A stretch of DNA of 56,555 nucleotides from Pantoea phytobeneficialis (GTDB lineage Bacteria; Pseudomonadota; Gammaproteobacteria; Enterobacterales; Enterobacteriaceae): assembly GCF_009728735.1 (NCBI RefSeq), contig NZ_CP024636.1, positions 1,622,961-1,679,515 on the forward strand, in the 5' to 3' direction. This document shows positions 36,046-47,305 of the stretch, piece by piece; the stretch's first letter is position 1; each line of letters begins with the position of its first letter. The notes below the pieces were generated by a model. The model was given only the letters and a program-made list of their open reading frames with translations, was not told the DNA's origin and ran no database searches. Made by a program: the position numbers and the translations under genes.

Positions 36046-36258
36046 ATTATGCCGGACGAAAATTCTACCGGCTGTAAACGAGGTATACTATAGGCTGATT
36101 CTGTATCGTCTAATTATCCTAAAAGCGCATTTTCCACTTACAAATAAGGGGAACAATCGGTTACATACGCTGTCGGAAAAAAGAATAATCCTTTAAGATA
36201 TGCGGGTTTGATCTAAGCACACGCGAAAGGGGGGGATGTGCTGACTTTAGAAAAAAAT

Positions 36259-37803
36259 ATGGCCGGACTGAAGAAGATGCGCTGGTTAGGCGCGGCAGTT
36301 CTGCTGGCGTTGTACGCGAATAATAGCTGGGCGTTCAACCTCGATGATGTAGCAAAACAGGCTCAGGCGATGGCAGGCAAAAGCTTCGAAGCGCCGAAGA
36401 GCAATTTACCCTCTCAGTTTCGTGAAATGAAATTTGCTGACTATCAGCAGATCCAGTTTAACCACGATAAAGCCTACTGGGGCAAACTGCGCACGCCATT
36501 TAGACTTGAGTTCTATCACCAGGGTATGTACTTCGATACGCCGGTGAAAATTAACGAAGTCACTGCCAGTACGGTGCGTGAAATCAAGTACAATCCGGAC
36601 TATTTCAACTTCGGCAACGTCAAGCATGACGCAGACTCGGTGAAAAACCTGGGTTTTGCCGGATTCAAAGTACTTTATCCGCTTAATGAAAAGGGTAAAG
36701 ACGACGAAATCACCAGCTTCCTCGGAGCCAGCTACTTCCGCGTTATTGGTGCAGGTCAGGTTTATGGCCTGTCAGCGCGCGGTCTGGCCATCGATACGGC
36801 GTTACCTTCAGGCGAAGAGTTCCCTCGCTTTAAAGAGTTCTGGATCGAGCGGCCAAAACCGCAGGACAAGCAACTGGTGATCTATGCGTTGCTGGATTCA
36901 CCGCGTGCCACGGGTGCCTATCGCTTTATCGTACGTCCGGGTAAAGAATCTACTGTCGATGTGCAGGCGAAAGTCTATCTGCGTGACAACGTTGGTAAAC
37001 TGGGTGTCGCGCCGTTAACCAGTATGTTCCTGTTCGGGGCTAACCAGCCGTCGCCGGTCAGCAACTTCCGTCAGGAGCTGCACGACTCCAACGGTCTGTC
37101 TATCCATGCCGGTAACGGTGAGTGGATTTGGCGTCCGCTGAATAACCCGAAACATCTGGCGGTCAGCACCTTTACCATCGAAAGCCCGAAAGGCTTTGGC
37201 TTGCTGCAACGTGGGCGTGATTTCAGCCATTATCAGGATCTCGACGATCGTTATGATCTGCGCCCGAGTGGCTGGGTTGAACCGTTAGGCGATTGGGGCA
37301 AAGGCCGGGTTGAGCTGGTGGAAATCCCGACGGCGGATGAAACCAACGACAACATTGTGGCGTTCTGGACGCCGGAAAAATTGGCTGAGCCGGGCAAAGA
37401 GATGAGTTTCCAGTATCGTCTGCACTTTACCCGTGACGAAAATCTGCTGCACTCCGATGACGTTGCCTGGGTGAAAGATACCCTGCGTTCCGCCGGAGAT
37501 GTGAAGCAATCAAATCTCGTACGTCAGCCGGATGGCAGCATCGCCTTCACCGTCGATTTTGTTGGCAGAGCGATGAGCAAACTGCCGGAAAATACGCAGG
37601 TTGCACCGCAGGTCAGTGTGGGTAATAACGCTGAAGTGGTGGAGCAGAGCGTACGCTACAACCCGGTCACTAAAGGCTGGCGCCTGGTGCTACGTTTGCG
37701 CGTGAAAGATAACAAGCAGCCGACCGAGATGCGTGCGGCGCTGGTTAGTGGCGACAAGACATTGACGGAAACCTGGAGCTATCAGCTACCTGCCAATGAA
37801 TAA
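36259..37803 (+). CDS. opgG: Glucan biosynthesis protein OpgG
   Basis: 514 residues including a signal peptide ending NNSWA, then mature [15 protein letters not shown]. Long stretches match E. coli OpgG ([34 protein letters not shown]). It is the periplasmic factor needed to branch the beta-1,2-glucan backbone made by OpgH. Start choice is uncertain: GTG 36238 has a G-rich ribosome-binding site; ATG 36259 and ATG 36277 give normal signal peptides. ATG 36259 is used here. It overlaps opgH by eight bases. Confidence 0.92.
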   Translation: MAGLKKMRWLGAAVLLALYANNSWAFNLDDVAKQAQAMAGKSFEAPKSNLPSQFREMKFADYQQIQFNHDKAYWGKLRTPFRLEFYHQGMYFDTPVKINEVTASTVREIKYNPDYFNFGNVKHDADSVKNLGFAGFKVLYPLNEKGKDDEITSFLGASYFRVIGAGQVYGLSARGLAIDTALPSGEEFPRFKEFWIERPKPQDKQLVIYALLDSPRATGAYRFIVRPGKESTVDVQAKVYLRDNVGKLGVAPLTSMFLFGANQPSPVSNFRQELHDSNGLSIHAGNGEWIWRPLNNPKHLAVSTFTIESPKGFGLLQRGRDFSHYQDLDDRYDLRPSGWVEPLGDWGKGRVELVEIPTADETNDNIVAFWTPEKLAEPGKEMSFQYRLHFTRDENLLHSDDVAWVKDTLRSAGDVKQSNLVRQPDGSIAFTVDFVGRAMSKLPENTQVAPQVSVGNNAEVVEQSVRYNPVTKGWRLVLRLRVKDNKQPTEMRAALVSGDKTLTETWSYQLPANE

Positions 37804-40348
37804 CTCGACTTTAACACCTCAATCTTACGTGGAAGCCCTGCCGCTCGATGCGGCAGGCCGTGCGCGTCTGAGCGTTTCGTTACAGAATGCGCAGGCGTTC
37901 CACGCTATTCATGCGTCGCTGGGACACGATGATGCCGCCAGCGAGCGCCCGGATGATGCGCCGCTAAAATCGGTGTCGTCCCGTGTGCAGTTGGCCTGGC
38001 CAGATTCGCTGGCTGAGGGTCAGCAACTGGGTAAAGATTATCTCGGCCGTACTATCCTGAAGGCGATGCCAAAGGTTACGCGTTCGCTGATGTTCCCGGA
38101 AGCCTGGCGTACCAACCCGTTGGCTCGCGCCTGGGATTCGTTACGTGGGCATAAATCGACGCCACGTTACAAAACGGCGGAAGAACAAAAAGCGGAAGAT
38201 AAGTGGCGTCACGTTGGTTCGATGCGCCGCTATGTTCTGCTGATTCTGACGCTGTTTCAGACCGTGGTTGCTACCTGGTACATGAAAACCATTCTGCCGT
38301 ATCAGGGCTGGACGCTGCTCGATCCGATGGAACTGTTTAACCAGAACTGGTTGCAGTCGGTGGAGTTGATCCTGCCGTATATTCTGCAAACCGGCATTCT
38401 GTTCCTGTTCGCCATTCTGTTCTGTTGGGTGTCTGCCGGTTTCTGGACCGCACTGATGGGCTTCCTGCAACTGCTGATTGGTCGTGATAAGTACAGCATC
38501 TCGTACTCCACGGTGGGGGATGAAGCCCTCAACCCGGAGCATCGTACTGCACTGATCATGCCGATTTGTAACGAAGATGTGGAACGCGTATTCGCGGGCT
38601 TACGTGCGACCTGGGAATCGGTCAAACGCACCGGGAACGCAGAACACTTTGACGTCTACATTCTGAGTGACAGCTACGATGCGGATATCGCGATTGCCGA
38701 GCAGAAAGCCTGGATGGAGCTGGTGCGCGATGTCGGTGGTGCGGGCAAGATTTTCTATCGTCGTCGTCGTCGTCGTGTGAAACGTAAAAGTGGCAACATT
38801 GATGACTTCTGCCGTCGCTGGGGTAGCAACTACAGCTACATGGTGGTGCTGGACGCCGACAGCGTGATGAGCGGTGAGTGTCTCACCGGTCTGGTACGCA
38901 TGATGGAAGCCAACCCGAATGCCGGTATTATCCAGTCGTCACCGAAAGCGTCAGGCATGGATACGCTGTACGCACGTTGTCAGCAATTTGCGACCCGCGT
39001 ATACGGTCCGCTGTTTACTGCCGGGTTGCACTTCTGGCAGTTGGGCGAATCCCACTATTGGGGTCATAACGCCATCATTCGTGTGAAGCCGTTTATCGAG
39101 CACTGTGCGCTGGCACCGCTGCCGGGCGAAGGCTCCTTTGCCGGTTCGATTCTGTCGCATGACTTTGTCGAAGCTGCATTGATGCGTCGTGCCGGATGGG
39201 GCGTGTGGATTGCATACGACCTGCCGGGTTCCTACGAGGAGTTGCCGCCTAACCTGCTGGATGAGCTGAAGCGTGACCGTCGCTGGTGTCACGGTAACCT
39301 GATGAACTTCCGCCTGTTCCTGGTAAAAGGGATGCACCCGGTACACCGCGCGGTGTTCCTGACGGGCGTGATGTCATACCTGTCAGCGCCGTTGTGGTTT
39401 ATGTTCCTCGCGCTCTCCACCGCCTTACAGGTGGTCCATACGCTGATGGAACCCACCTACTTCCTGCAACCACGTCAGTTGTTCCCGGTGTGGCCGCAGT
39501 GGCGTCCCGATCTGGCGATTGCGCTATTCTCAACCACTCTGGTGTTACTGTTCCTGCCGAAACTGCTCAGCGTGGTGCTGATTTGGTTCAAAGGCGCAAA
39601 ACCTTACGGTGGGGCAGTGCGCTTGTTCTTCTCGTTGCTGCTGGAAATGCTGTTTTCGGTTCTGCTGGCACCGGTGCGTATGCTGTTCCATACCGTGTTT
39701 GTGGTCAGCGCATTCCTCGGCTGGGAAGTGGTGTGGAATTCACCGCAGCGTGACGATGATGCGACGCCCTGGAGTGAAGCCTTCCGCCGCCACGGTTCGC
39801 AGATGCTGCTCGGGATTGTCTGGGCTGTCGGCATGGGCGTGCTGGATCTGAACTTCCTGTGGTGGTTGTCGCCGATTGTCTTCTCACTGATTCTGTCACC
39901 GTTCGTCTCAGTCATGTCGAGCCGTGCCACCATTGGTCTGAAGAGTAAGCGCGCGAAGCTGTTCCTGATCCCGGAAGAGTACGATCCGCCGCAAGAGTTG
40001 GTCGACACGGACAACTATCTGCAACTGAACCGCGAACGTGCGCTGAAGAATGGCTTTATGCATGCGCTGTTCAACCCGGCATTTAACGCTCTGGCGACGG
40101 CAATGGCGACTTCACGTCACCTGCACAGCAAAATACTGGATCATTCACGCGATCGGCGTGTGGATCAGGCATTGAGCGATTCGCCGGAAAAACTGAACCG
40201 CGAGCAGCGTTTACAGCTGATTAGCGATCCGGTGGTGCTTGCGCGCGTGCATACGCGCCTGTGGGAGAATGGAGAGAAATATCATGAGTGGGTTGAGAGC
40301 TATCAAAAGCTGAAGCTAAACCCGCAGGCACTGCCTCAGCAGTCATGA
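37796..40348 (+). CDS. opgH: Glucan glucosyltransferase OpgH
   Basis: 850-residue inner-membrane GT2 enzyme that polymerises the glucan backbone from UDP-glucose. It has a cytoplasmic N-terminus of about 140 residues and paired helices. The catalytic domain contains [12 protein letters not shown], the DAD of [12 protein letters not shown] and the RDRRWCHGN acceptor motif. A C-terminal helix bundle follows. In E. coli OpgH also restrains FtsZ when UDP-glucose is plentiful, through its N-terminal region. A strong terminator follows. Confidence 0.94.
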   Translation: MNNSTLTPQSYVEALPLDAAGRARLSVSLQNAQAFHAIHASLGHDDAASERPDDAPLKSVSSRVQLAWPDSLAEGQQLGKDYLGRTILKAMPKVTRSLMFPEAWRTNPLARAWDSLRGHKSTPRYKTAEEQKAEDKWRHVGSMRRYVLLILTLFQTVVATWYMKTILPYQGWTLLDPMELFNQNWLQSVELILPYILQTGILFLFAILFCWVSAGFWTALMGFLQLLIGRDKYSISYSTVGDEALNPEHRTALIMPICNEDVERVFAGLRATWESVKRTGNAEHFDVYILSDSYDADIAIAEQKAWMELVRDVGGAGKIFYRRRRRRVKRKSGNIDDFCRRWGSNYSYMVVLDADSVMSGECLTGLVRMMEANPNAGIIQSSPKASGMDTLYARCQQFATRVYGPLFTAGLHFWQLGESHYWGHNAIIRVKPFIEHCALAPLPGEGSFAGSILSHDFVEAALMRRAGWGVWIAYDLPGSYEELPPNLLDELKRDRRWCHGNLMNFRLFLVKGMHPVHRAVFLTGVMSYLSAPLWFMFLALSTALQVVHTLMEPTYFLQPRQLFPVWPQWRPDLAIALFSTTLVLLFLPKLLSVVLIWFKGAKPYGGAVRLFFSLLLEMLFSVLLAPVRMLFHTVFVVSAFLGWEVVWNSPQRDDDATPWSEAFRRHGSQMLLGIVWAVGMGVLDLNFLWWLSPIVFSLILSPFVSVMSSRATIGLKSKRAKLFLIPEEYDPPQELVDTDNYLQLNRERALKNGFMHALFNPAFNALATAMATSRHLHSKILDHSRDRRVDQALSDSPEKLNREQRLQLISDPVVLARVHTRLWENGEKYHEWVESYQKLKLNPQALPQQS

Positions 40349-40373
40349 TATCGGGTCAGTAACCCAGTTAAAA

Positions 40374-40406
40374 AGCCGCTATCGCAACACGATAGCGGCT
40401 TTTTTT
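40374..40406 (+). terminator. Rho-independent terminator after opgGH
   Basis: AGCCGCTATCG, loop CAACA, CGATAGCGGCT and a run of seven T. An A-run on the other side could make it work in both directions. Confidence 0.95.
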
Positions 40407-40530
40407 ATCTGTTACGACAGCAAGACTGTTCCGACTAACGCAATCTTTACGCTGTCGGGTGTGGTTATTCACCCATACTGACGGCTAAAATAGCGCCAGG
40501 CCATTGTGAGAATTTGTTGTGAATCGTTTC

Positions 40531-40758
40531 ATGAAATTCATCGTTGTAAGTGCAGCCATTCTGTTACTGAGCGGATGTGGCAGCATTATCAGTCGTACCG
40601 TGCCGGGGCAGGGGCACGGTAATCAATATTACCCAGGAGTGCAGTGGGATGTGCGTGACGGCGCATGGCGGATGCTTACCATCCTCGATTTACCGTTGTC
40701 ATTGGTGATGGACACGCTGCTATTACCGGTGGATGCCCATCACGGACCTTACGAATAA
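40531..40758 (+). CDS. yceK: YceK-family lipoprotein
   Basis: 75 residues, the same length as E. coli YceK. It starts MKFIVVSAAILLLSGCGSII, with lipobox LSGC. The body PGQGHGNQYYPGVQWDVRD and the end DAHHGPYE are nearly identical to E. coli. An in-frame GTG at 40519 would add four residues; ATG 40531 matches the family start. Function unknown. It converges on msyB with only three bases between the stops. Confidence 0.9.
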   Translation: MKFIVVSAAILLLSGCGSIISRTVPGQGHGNQYYPGVQWDVRDGAWRMLTILDLPLSLVMDTLLLPVDAHHGPYE

Positions 40759-40761
40759 GCT

Positions 40762-41160
40762 TTACGCCCAGCGGTCAGAATCACTGTTATCGTCGTCCCA
40801 TTCGGCTGCTGCGGCTTCACCTTCTTCAGTATCCATCGGCGGTTCGAGCTGAAACTCTCCCTCATCCCATTCATGTAGCGTATTTTCAGATTGCCACTCC
40901 TGACGAAGCTCAATTTCGTCATAGTCATCATCAAAAATGGCCTGAGCTGCTTCGCCGCTGCGAATAGGCAGACATTCACCTTGTCCATCCTCATCAGCGA
41001 AAAACTCAGCCTGCCACATGATGTCGCCATCCTGCATGACATATTTTTGCAGAGCGAATTGGTTGACGACGGCATCGTCCTCATCCAACTCAGGTTGACT
41101 GGCGAGAAACTCTTCACGCGCCGCCTCGATGGCTTCGACTAAGGTGCTATACATGCTCAT
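40762..41160 (-). CDS. msyB: Acidic protein MsyB
   Basis: 132 residues, very rich in Asp/Glu. LQKYVMQDGDIMWQAEFFAD and QSENTLHEWDEGEFQLEPP match E. coli MsyB closely. The start ATG 41160 has AAGGAG upstream. E. coli MsyB was found as a multicopy suppressor of secretion defects and is stationary-phase induced; its mechanism is unknown. The C-terminus (EWDDDNSDSDRWA) is several residues longer than in E. coli. Confidence 0.93.
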   Translation of the reverse strand: MSMYSTLVEAIEAAREEFLASQPELDEDDAVVNQFALQKYVMQDGDIMWQAEFFADEDGQGECLPIRSGEAAQAIFDDDYDEIELRQEWQSENTLHEWDEGEFQLEPPMDTEEGEAAAAEWDDDNSDSDRWA

Positions 41161-41235
41161 CGCAATCTCCTTGCCTGTTGAATAGGGCTTCCAGAGAAGA
41201 ATAGACGAAAAATCACCATGCGAAGGAGGGAATAA

Positions 41236-41271
41236 CATTCGGGCGGATGAGGTGCCACATCCGCCCGAATG
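41236..41271 (-). terminator. Long perfect hairpin downstream of the 88-residue protein gene
   Basis: CATTCGGGCGGATG (41236-41249) and CATCCGCCCGAATG (41258-41271) form a perfect 14-bp stem with an eight-base loop, starting two bases after the gene's stop on the minus strand. Only TTATT follows rather than a clear T run, so it is a probable but atypical terminator. Confidence 0.6.
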
Positions 41272-41273
41272 TG

Positions 41274-41540
41274 TCAGTGCATTTTTTGTGGAAAATGCAG
41301 TACAGGCCGCACAGATTCGCGGATAACTGGCGCAGAATAACGAATGCAACATTTAATACAGGGTTTCACCTTTTTAAAATTAATGCGCGCAATCGATAAG
41401 GCCTGATTTAAATTATAGAGCGTACCAATAAAGACCATATCCTCCTTTTCGGGCAGACGCTTACACTCTTTCCGATGCAGTAAATGGTAATTGTCCTGAT
41501 CGGTACTGACCGTCACATAATAATAGATGCCTTTATTCAT
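41274..41540 (-). CDS. Small Cys/His protein of unknown function
   Basis: 88 residues; start ATG 41540 follows AGGA. The arrangement YHLLHRKECKRLPEKED, later LSIARINFKKVKPCIKCC, places one His and three or four Cys as in small zinc sites of the Ada N-terminal type (H/C, C, C, C). This is a pattern reading, not a family match. It occupies the place of mdtG in E. coli order, in unusually AT-rich DNA, suggesting lineage-specific gain. Confidence 0.6.
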   Translation of the reverse strand: MNKGIYYYVTVSTDQDNYHLLHRKECKRLPEKEDMVFIGTLYNLNQALSIARINFKKVKPCIKCCIRYSAPVIRESVRPVLHFPQKMH

Positions 41541-41593
41541 ATTATGAGTTCCTGCTGTATATTTGCTGTGTGTAATCTTTATTATTTTTTTGA

Positions 41594-41631
41594 ACAGTTA
41601 TTGAACTAACTGTCATTAACGAAACTAACTG
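41594..41631. promoter_or_regulatory. Operator-like dyad and direct repeat upstream of the small Cys/His protein
   Basis: ACAGTTA (41594-41600) and TAACTGT (41607-41613) form an inverted repeat with a six-base spacer. The word AACTAACTG at 41604-41612 recurs at 41623-41631, a 19-base step. Position 55-90 bases before the start codon suits a regulator site. The regulator is unknown. Confidence 0.45.
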
Positions 41632-42071
41632 GAATCGAATTCACTAACAAATTCCAGAAAGGTATAAAGAGGGTGTATCTTTTTTAGAAACGGAATAAGC
41701 GTTGCAGCTACCAGGATAATTCCTTGTAAATTAAGTTAATTTTTCTGCATTGATTAGCGATTTCAAAGAATTTAGTAATATTAAATAGGAATATGCCTGG
41801 AATTGGAAAAAAACAGGTCCATACAACCATATTGCGATCAATAAATTTTATTTAATCTTTCAGGTGTAAATCAACGACATGCGCATAAGATGTCGCATCG
41901 TAAGCAGCACGGGCTTAAGTAATGATCACCATTGTCTGATTTTATTCTGAGAAAGCTCTATAAATATATGGTCTGAGAAAATACGCCAGCTTCAATTAAG
42001 TCTGGTACAGTTTTAACAAAAAACTGACGGATAATGTCATGAATTAAGTCGAATTTCAGTTTTGATGCAGA
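41632..42071. other. AT-rich gap with no gene seen
   Basis: About 440 bases between the 88-residue protein's control region and lpxL. No frame with a ribosome-binding site longer than about 20 codons, no tRNA and no terminator was found. Its composition differs sharply from flanking genes. In E. coli mdtG lies in this interval. Confidence 0.5.
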
Positions 42072-42090
42072 GGGACACTCCCTGTGTCCC
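42072..42090. repeat. Hairpin downstream of lpxL
   Basis: GGGACAC, loop TCCCT, GTGTCCC, nine bases beyond the lpxL stop. No T run follows on either strand; it is probably a 3'-end stem rather than a strong terminator. Confidence 0.5.
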
Positions 42091-42098
42091 ACATCACA

Positions 42099-43022
42099 TT
42101 AATAACGCGAGGGTTGACCTTCTGGCTGGGTTTTGAAACGACGATGCAGCCACATGTACTGCTCCGGGGCCAGCAATACGCTCTCCTCAACCACTTTATT
42201 CATGCAAATTGCGGTGTCGAGTTCGCTTTCCAGCGAAAATTTTTCACGGATATCCGGCATGATTTTCAGTTCGTAGCCACGGCCATGTGGCAGGCGGCGG
42301 GCCAGAAAGGGGACAACACTGGGATTTGCCAGACGGATCAGCATATGCGTCCCGGTCGTGGTGGCGGCATCTTCAACGGCAAAAAACGGCGCGAACACAC
42401 TGCTACGCGGGCCATAATCATGGTCAGGTGCATACCAGATAATGTCGTTGTTTTTCATTGCGCGGATCATGCCCTTAAGGTCTTTACGATCGAGCATGCT
42501 TTTATTGGAACGCATACGTCCCCAGGTTTGCAGCCAGTCGATCAGTTTGTTGTCGTTTGGCCGATAAACACCGATGCCGGGATTGTTCATGCCAAAAACA
42601 CGGGCGCCCAACTCCAGGGTAAGAAAATGCATCCCGATAAGTAAAATACCGCGTCCGGCAGCCAGTGAAGAGTCAATATGCTCCAGACCGGTACAGGCTA
42701 CCCATTTGCGGATACGCCAGTCCGGCCAGAACCAGGCCATACCGGTTTCAATCAACCCCATGCCGACCGATTCAAAATTGTGTTTTACCATCGCATTGCG
42801 TTCGCTGATTGGCATATCAGGAAAACATAACTCCAGATTACGTTGGGCAATTTTGACGCGACGCTTCAGAAACCGCATGGCAATGCGGCCCAGACCACAG
42901 CCGATGACGGATAAAACCGGGTAAGGCAATAGCACCAGTAAATAGAGAGCCCCAATACCTAACCAGGTAAACCAGTAGCGTGGATGAAGGAGTTCACGGG
43001 AAAATTGTGGAAGTTGAGTCAT
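42099..43022 (-). CDS. lpxL: Lipid A lauroyl acyltransferase LpxL
   Basis: 307 residues, matching E. coli LpxL (306). It has an N-terminal membrane helix ([20 protein letters not shown]). The catalytic HX4E box is in [17 protein letters not shown], and [20 protein letters not shown] is also conserved. It adds the first secondary acyl chain to Kdo2-lipid IVA at the inner membrane. It is divergent from trhO, as in E. coli. Confidence 0.93.
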   Translation of the reverse strand: MTQLPQFSRELLHPRYWFTWLGIGALYLLVLLPYPVLSVIGCGLGRIAMRFLKRRVKIAQRNLELCFPDMPISERNAMVKHNFESVGMGLIETGMAWFWPDWRIRKWVACTGLEHIDSSLAAGRGILLIGMHFLTLELGARVFGMNNPGIGVYRPNDNKLIDWLQTWGRMRSNKSMLDRKDLKGMIRAMKNNDIIWYAPDHDYGPRSSVFAPFFAVEDAATTTGTHMLIRLANPSVVPFLARRLPHGRGYELKIMPDIREKFSLESELDTAICMNKVVEESVLLAPEQYMWLHRRFKTQPEGQPSRY

Positions 43023-43288
43023 TGAAATGTCAGTATCCTGCGTCTTGTACCAGAGGTACCGGTTCCTGTTATTTGTGTCTATTGTGCCATTTTTTCTCTC
43101 TGACTGAAATCAAGCATAGCTCCACTGCTAATGTCTGAATTCACCTTATCGCATTAAAATATAATTACCGGACAAAAATGCGGCACAGCTCACCCTCGCC
43201 GATATTCGCGGCAAAGGCTATGCATTGTGGTGATTTCAGGTATCATGTGCGCGCTCATTTTTTCCTATTGCTAACAGGAACGAACACC

Positions 43289-44344
43289 ATGCCAGTGTTA
43301 CACAACCTTGTTTCCAATAAAGAGCTGAAGGCACGCATGCTGGCTGAAACCGAGCCGCGTACCACAGTCTCTTTTTATAAATACTTCCAGATTGCCGATC
43401 CCAAAGCATTCCGCGATGCGTTGTACATTGGGTTAACCAAGCTCAAGGTATTTGGCCGCGTGTATGTCGCCCATGAAGGCATCAACGCGCAAATTAGTGT
43501 GCCTGCCAGCCAGTATGAAAGCATGAAAGCTTTTCTCTACGGCTTCGATCCGGCACTGAATAATCTGCGTATGAATATCGCGCTGGATGATGATGGGAAA
43601 TCATTCTGGGTTTTGCGCCTGAAAGTACGCGATCGCATCGTCGCAGACGGTATTGAAGACAACAGCTTTGATGCCAGCGATGTCGGTAACTATCTGAAAG
43701 CCGCCGATGTCAATGCGATGCTGGATGATCCCAATGCGGTGTTTGTCGATATGCGTAACCACTACGAATTCGAAGTGGGGCATTTTGATAATGCGCTGGA
43801 AGTCCCTGCTGATACTTTCCGCGATCAGCTGCCGATGGCGGTCGACATGCTGAAAGACCAGAAAGATAAAAAGATTGTTATGTATTGCACCGGCGGCATT
43901 CGTTGCGAGAAAGCCAGTGCCTGGATGAAACATAACGGTTTTGATGATGTTTATCACATCGAAGGCGGCATCATCGAATACACCCGCCGGGCGCGCGAGC
44001 AGGGGTTACCGGTACGTTTTAAAGGCAAAAACTTTGTCTTTGACGAACGTATGGGGGAACGCATTTCCGATGATGTGCTGTCGAATTGTCATCAGTGTGG
44101 CGTGCCTTGTGACACCCACACCAACTGCGTCAATGACGGCTGTCATTTGCTGTTTATTCAGTGCCCAAGCTGTGCCGAGAAGTTTCACAATTGCTGTAGC
44201 CCGCTGTGCATGGAAGAGTCAAAACTGTCGCCGGAAGAGCAGCGCACACGTCGCGCTGGTCGTGAAAATGGCAACAAAGTCTTCAATAAATCGCGTGGTT
44301 TGCTCAACATGACGATGGCAATTCCGTTGCCAGAGAAGAAGTAA
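43289..44344 (+). CDS. trhO: tRNA uridine-34 hydroxylase TrhO (YceA)
   Basis: 351 residues from ATG 43289, which follows AGGA and matches the E. coli start ([18 protein letters not shown]). An N-terminal acylphosphatase-like domain is followed by a rhodanese domain with the essential Cys in [17 protein letters not shown] Cys-rich C-terminal segment comes last ([31 protein letters not shown]). It hydroxylates U34 of some tRNAs to 5-hydroxyuridine. Confidence 0.94.
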   Translation: MPVLHNLVSNKELKARMLAETEPRTTVSFYKYFQIADPKAFRDALYIGLTKLKVFGRVYVAHEGINAQISVPASQYESMKAFLYGFDPALNNLRMNIALDDDGKSFWVLRLKVRDRIVADGIEDNSFDASDVGNYLKAADVNAMLDDPNAVFVDMRNHYEFEVGHFDNALEVPADTFRDQLPMAVDMLKDQKDKKIVMYCTGGIRCEKASAWMKHNGFDDVYHIEGGIIEYTRRAREQGLPVRFKGKNFVFDERMGERISDDVLSNCHQCGVPCDTHTNCVNDGCHLLFIQCPSCAEKFHNCCSPLCMEESKLSPEEQRTRRAGRENGNKVFNKSRGLLNMTMAIPLPEKK

Positions 44345-44350
44345 GTAACC

Positions 44351-44386
44351 GGCAGCCTGCCATGATGCAGGCTGCCTCATTTTTTT
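44351..44386 (+). terminator. Rho-independent terminator after trhO
   Basis: GGCAGCCTGC, loop CATGAT, GCAGGCTGCC, TCA and TTTTTTT. The T run touches the end of the convergent yceI gene. Confidence 0.93.
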
Positions 44387-44960
44387 ACTGTCGAACCCCT
44401 TCGACTGAAATAATCAATTCCGCTTTTTGCGATGCTGGTCCCAGATCTTTGTTGATGTTGAATTCTTTCAACACCACATCGCCACTGGCCTCAAAGCCTG
44501 CACGATAGCCTCCCCAGGGATCTTTACCTTCGCCAATCAAATGCGCATTCAGCGTAATCGGTTTGGTTACGCCGTTGAGGGTCAAATCGCCGGTGATTAT
44601 ATACTCCTTGCCTTCTTTCTTAACGGCAGTGGAGACAAACGTCGCCTGCGGGAATTTGTCCGTATTCAGGAAATCAGCACTGCGCAGGTGTTTATCACGT
44701 TCGGCATGGTTGGTATCGAGACTACCGGTATTGATGGTGACATTGACTTTGTCGGCACCTGGGTTCGCTTCATCAAAGGTAAAACTGCCATCGAAATCCT
44801 TAAAGCTACCGTAGAGCCAGCTGTAGCCGAGATGCTGAATACGGAACTGGACAAAGGCGTGTTGTCCCTGTTTATCAAATTTGTAATCTGCGGCATTGGC
44901 CGTCAGGCTGGCGGCCAGTAAACCAGCACCTGAAAGCATCAGCAGGGTCTTCTTAAGCAT
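44385..44960 (-). CDS. yceI: Periplasmic YceI-family lipocalin-like protein
   Basis: 191 residues with a signal peptide ([20 protein letters not shown], cleaved after NA-A). The YceI fold follows: [18 protein letters not shown], then [20 protein letters not shown]. The family binds isoprenoid chains; E. coli YceI is base-inducible. It sits one base after the yceJ stop, so the two form an operon, as in E. coli. Confidence 0.93.
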   Translation of the reverse strand: MLKKTLLMLSGAGLLAASLTANAADYKFDKQGQHAFVQFRIQHLGYSWLYGSFKDFDGSFTFDEANPGADKVNVTINTGSLDTNHAERDKHLRSADFLNTDKFPQATFVSTAVKKEGKEYIITGDLTLNGVTKPITLNAHLIGEGKDPWGGYRAGFEASGDVVLKEFNINKDLGPASQKAELIISVEGVRQ

Positions 44961-44961
44961 G

Positions 44962-45537
44962 TCACTTTTCCTTTTCAGAGGTTAATGGGATGCGGCAACC
45001 CAGCATCCTTTGCAGCGTGATATCACGGTCAATAAAGTGGTGTTTCAGCGCGGCAAGCCCGTGTAGTACCGAAAGCACCACCACCGTCCAGGCGAGCCAG
45101 AGATGAATATCGCCAGCCACATCGGCTTGTTCTGCTGCCCCAGCAACCAACGCGGGGATATTGAACCAGCCAAACAACGAAACAGATTTACCGTCAGCGG
45201 TGGAGATCAAATAGCCACTGACCAGAATGGCCAGCAGCAGGCTGTACAGCAGCCAGTGAGCGGCAATCGCCGCAAACCGGACTACAGGGGAGTAGCTGCG
45301 CAGTGGTGCCGGAGGAGGGGACAGGAAACGCCACAGCAGACGTAGCAACAGGGCCATCAATAACAGGATGCCAATACTTTTGTGAATTTCTGGTGCGCTG
45401 TGATACCAGCTGTCGTAGTAACCCAGCCCGACCATCCACAATCCGAGCGCAAACATGCCATAAATGGCGAGCGCCATTAGCCAGTGTAATAAGATAGATA
45501 TCAAACCAAATTGCTGTGGGGAATTGCGCCACATCAT
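44962..45537 (-). CDS. yceJ: Cytochrome b561 homologue YceJ
   Basis: 191 residues, four membrane helices. Likely haem-ligand histidines are in [28 protein letters not shown] and [16 protein letters not shown]. The family passes electrons between quinones and periplasmic partners. Start at the ATGATG at 45537, with AGGA upstream. Co-transcribed with yceI. Confidence 0.9.
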   Translation of the reverse strand: MMWRNSPQQFGLISILLHWLMALAIYGMFALGLWMVGLGYYDSWYHSAPEIHKSIGILLLMALLLRLLWRFLSPPPAPLRSYSPVVRFAAIAAHWLLYSLLLAILVSGYLISTADGKSVSLFGWFNIPALVAGAAEQADVAGDIHLWLAWTVVVLSVLHGLAALKHHFIDRDITLQRMLGCRIPLTSEKEK

Positions 45538-45796
45538 CGGTAAATCCTGTTTGGAAATAACTGGTAATTAGAATCCATATATTGAAATACAAAATCAATC
45601 ACCCTTACTTTTCTATAAACTATGAAATAACCATTCGGTATTTATGGTGATATATGCCTGAAGCGCACAGAAATATTGAATAACTACGCGGGAAAGTCGC
45701 TGGAATAAAGCGTTGAAATTAATTACTACACCTTTTGCGCTGTCATTTAATCCAGTAATTAAATATTTGTGGGTTTATGTCAGGAAGTGTCAGGCA

Positions 45797-45820
45797 GGCC
45801 GCTAGCGTAGCGCAGCGGCC
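45797..45820 (-). repeat. GC-rich hairpin downstream of solA
   Basis: GGCCGCT and AGCGGCC enclose a ten-base loop that can itself pair through GCG/CGC. It begins nine bases past the solA stop. No T run follows. It differs in core sequence from the REP-like elements elsewhere in the window. Confidence 0.55.
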
Positions 45821-45828
45821 ATCAGATG

Positions 45829-46944
45829 TCAGGCAAAACGCGACAGTGAGAAGGGGGTAATATCGAACGAAAAAGGCTTGTCCTGAGCAAACTCACTGGC
45901 CAATTCACCCAGTACGCTGGCGAATTTAAAGCCATGGCCGCTCAGTCCGGTGATAATTAAGCGGTTTGGCTCGCCTGGTAACGTATCAATGATAAAGTCC
46001 TCGTCAGGCGTGTTGTCATAGCTACAGGCTTCACCATGTAAACAAACCCCCACGCCAGGCAGAAACTGGCGTAAAAAGCTGAAGGCTTCGCTACCATCGG
46101 CGGCGACACTGCCGAACGGCTTGCGATCCGCAGGTGTCTGCATAACCTGCCCACCATCATGTCGGCCTACTTTGAGCGCATTATTGTCTGCCGGGAAGCC
46201 ATAGAAGTGACTACCGTCGCTCATCTCTACGGTAAAACCAGGGAATTGGTTGTTTTCACTGTAGCGCCCATCCGCCTGATGCCAGGCAAACACTTTTCGC
46301 ACCGGGGTGACCGGCAAATTGTTCACCAACTGGCTCACCCAGGTTCCGGCACTGACCAGCAGTTTACGGGCGCGAAACATGCCTTCACTGGTGGTGACCT
46401 GTTGCAGATCGTTATCCCGACCAATGTCTGTCACCGGGCAGTTAAATAGCTGCGCGCAGCCCGCCTGTTCCGCCAGTTTTACCCAACTGCGCACCGCCTC
46501 TTCGCACTTGAGAAAACCGGAATTGGGTTCGAACACCCCAATATAACCATCGGGTACGGAAAATTGTGGCCAGCGTTTGCGGACTTCATCTGCCTGCAAA
46601 ATCTGTACGTCAAGTTGCCAGACGCGCGCGCTGTCGATGACGTTTTGAATAAAGGTGGAAGTGACAGGAGCGAGGTTGAGGATGCCGCTACGGTGCATAA
46701 TGCGTTCACCACCGCGTTGTTCCAGTTCATCCCACAAGGTTTGTGCACGCAACACCAACGGAACATAGCGTTCGCCCTCACCGTAGGCGTGGCGGATTAA
46801 GCGGGTTTCACCGTGATGGGTACCCTGAGTATGGGGCGGGTGGGCACTATCAATCATCAATACCGAGAGACCCGCCTGAGTGGCATAGTACCCGGCGGCT
46901 GCACCTACTGATCCACTGCCAACCACAATCAGATCATAAACCAT
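45829..46944 (-). CDS. solA: N-methyl-L-tryptophan oxidase SolA
   Basis: 371 residues, sarcosine-oxidase-type flavoprotein. The FAD dinucleotide loop is [20 protein letters not shown], and the covalent-flavin Cys is in [19 protein letters not shown]. It demethylates N-methyltryptophan and related N-methyl amino acids, using O2 and making H2O2. Position between yceJ and bssS is as in E. coli, except that yceO is not found. Confidence 0.93.
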   Translation of the reverse strand: MVYDLIVVGSGSVGAAAGYYATQAGLSVLMIDSAHPPHTQGTHHGETRLIRHAYGEGERYVPLVLRAQTLWDELEQRGGERIMHRSGILNLAPVTSTFIQNVIDSARVWQLDVQILQADEVRKRWPQFSVPDGYIGVFEPNSGFLKCEEAVRSWVKLAEQAGCAQLFNCPVTDIGRDNDLQQVTTSEGMFRARKLLVSAGTWVSQLVNNLPVTPVRKVFAWHQADGRYSENNQFPGFTVEMSDGSHFYGFPADNNALKVGRHDGGQVMQTPADRKPFGSVAADGSEAFSFLRQFLPGVGVCLHGEACSYDNTPDEDFIIDTLPGEPNRLIITGLSGHGFKFASVLGELASEFAQDKPFSFDITPFSLSRFA

Positions 46945-47005
46945 GTGACATTACTCCTGAAAAACGGCGAACTTTTTCAGCAGCATATCAAAAGAGCGCG
47001 CACAT

Positions 47006-47029
47006 GAAAAAGGCACCCTTGAGGGTGCC
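47006..47029 (-). terminator. Rho-independent terminator after bssS
   Basis: On the minus strand GGCACCC, loop TCAA, GGGTGCC, then TTTTTC. It lies 21 bases beyond the bssS stop. Confidence 0.88.
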
Positions 47030-47050
47030 CCTTACACGCGATGGGAGAAA

Positions 47051-47305
47051 TTAATGCTTTTGATTATCGCGTAGGTATTGCTCGGTAGACTCAATTTTCG
47101 CAATGCCAGCTTCAAGTATCGAGATAAACTGTCGGGCCACGTCGGTGGTCAGCCAGTAGGTAGGGCCAACATCAGCTTCTTCTTCTTTCTGATCCTGCGA
47201 TGATAGCGAGTGCAGGCGAATCATCATGGCGTCATAGCTGTCAACGGTGCTAATGTCCCATCCCACTAATGGATGAGTCTGGATGACGTCTTTATTTCTG
47301 TCCAT
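47051..47305 (-). CDS. bssS: Biofilm regulator BssS
   Basis: 84 residues, same length as E. coli BssS. VIQTHPLVGWDISTVDSYDA and LTTDVARQFISILEAGIAKI are almost identical. The start ATG 47305 has AAGGAGG upstream. E. coli BssS influences biofilm formation and signal (indole/AI-2) responses by an unknown mechanism. Confidence 0.94.
   Translation of the reverse strand: MDRNKDVIQTHPLVGWDISTVDSYDAMMIRLHSLSSQDQKEEEADVGPTYWLTTDVARQFISILEAGIAKIESTEQYLRDNQKH

Noticed and set aside
40665..40967. 100-codon frame spanning yceK and msyB
   Set aside because: It crosses two well-conserved convergent genes in other phases.
45797..45820. Assignment of the solA downstream hairpin to the REP-like family
   Set aside because: It is GC-rich and palindromic but lacks the GCGCGAT core shared by the other four sites.
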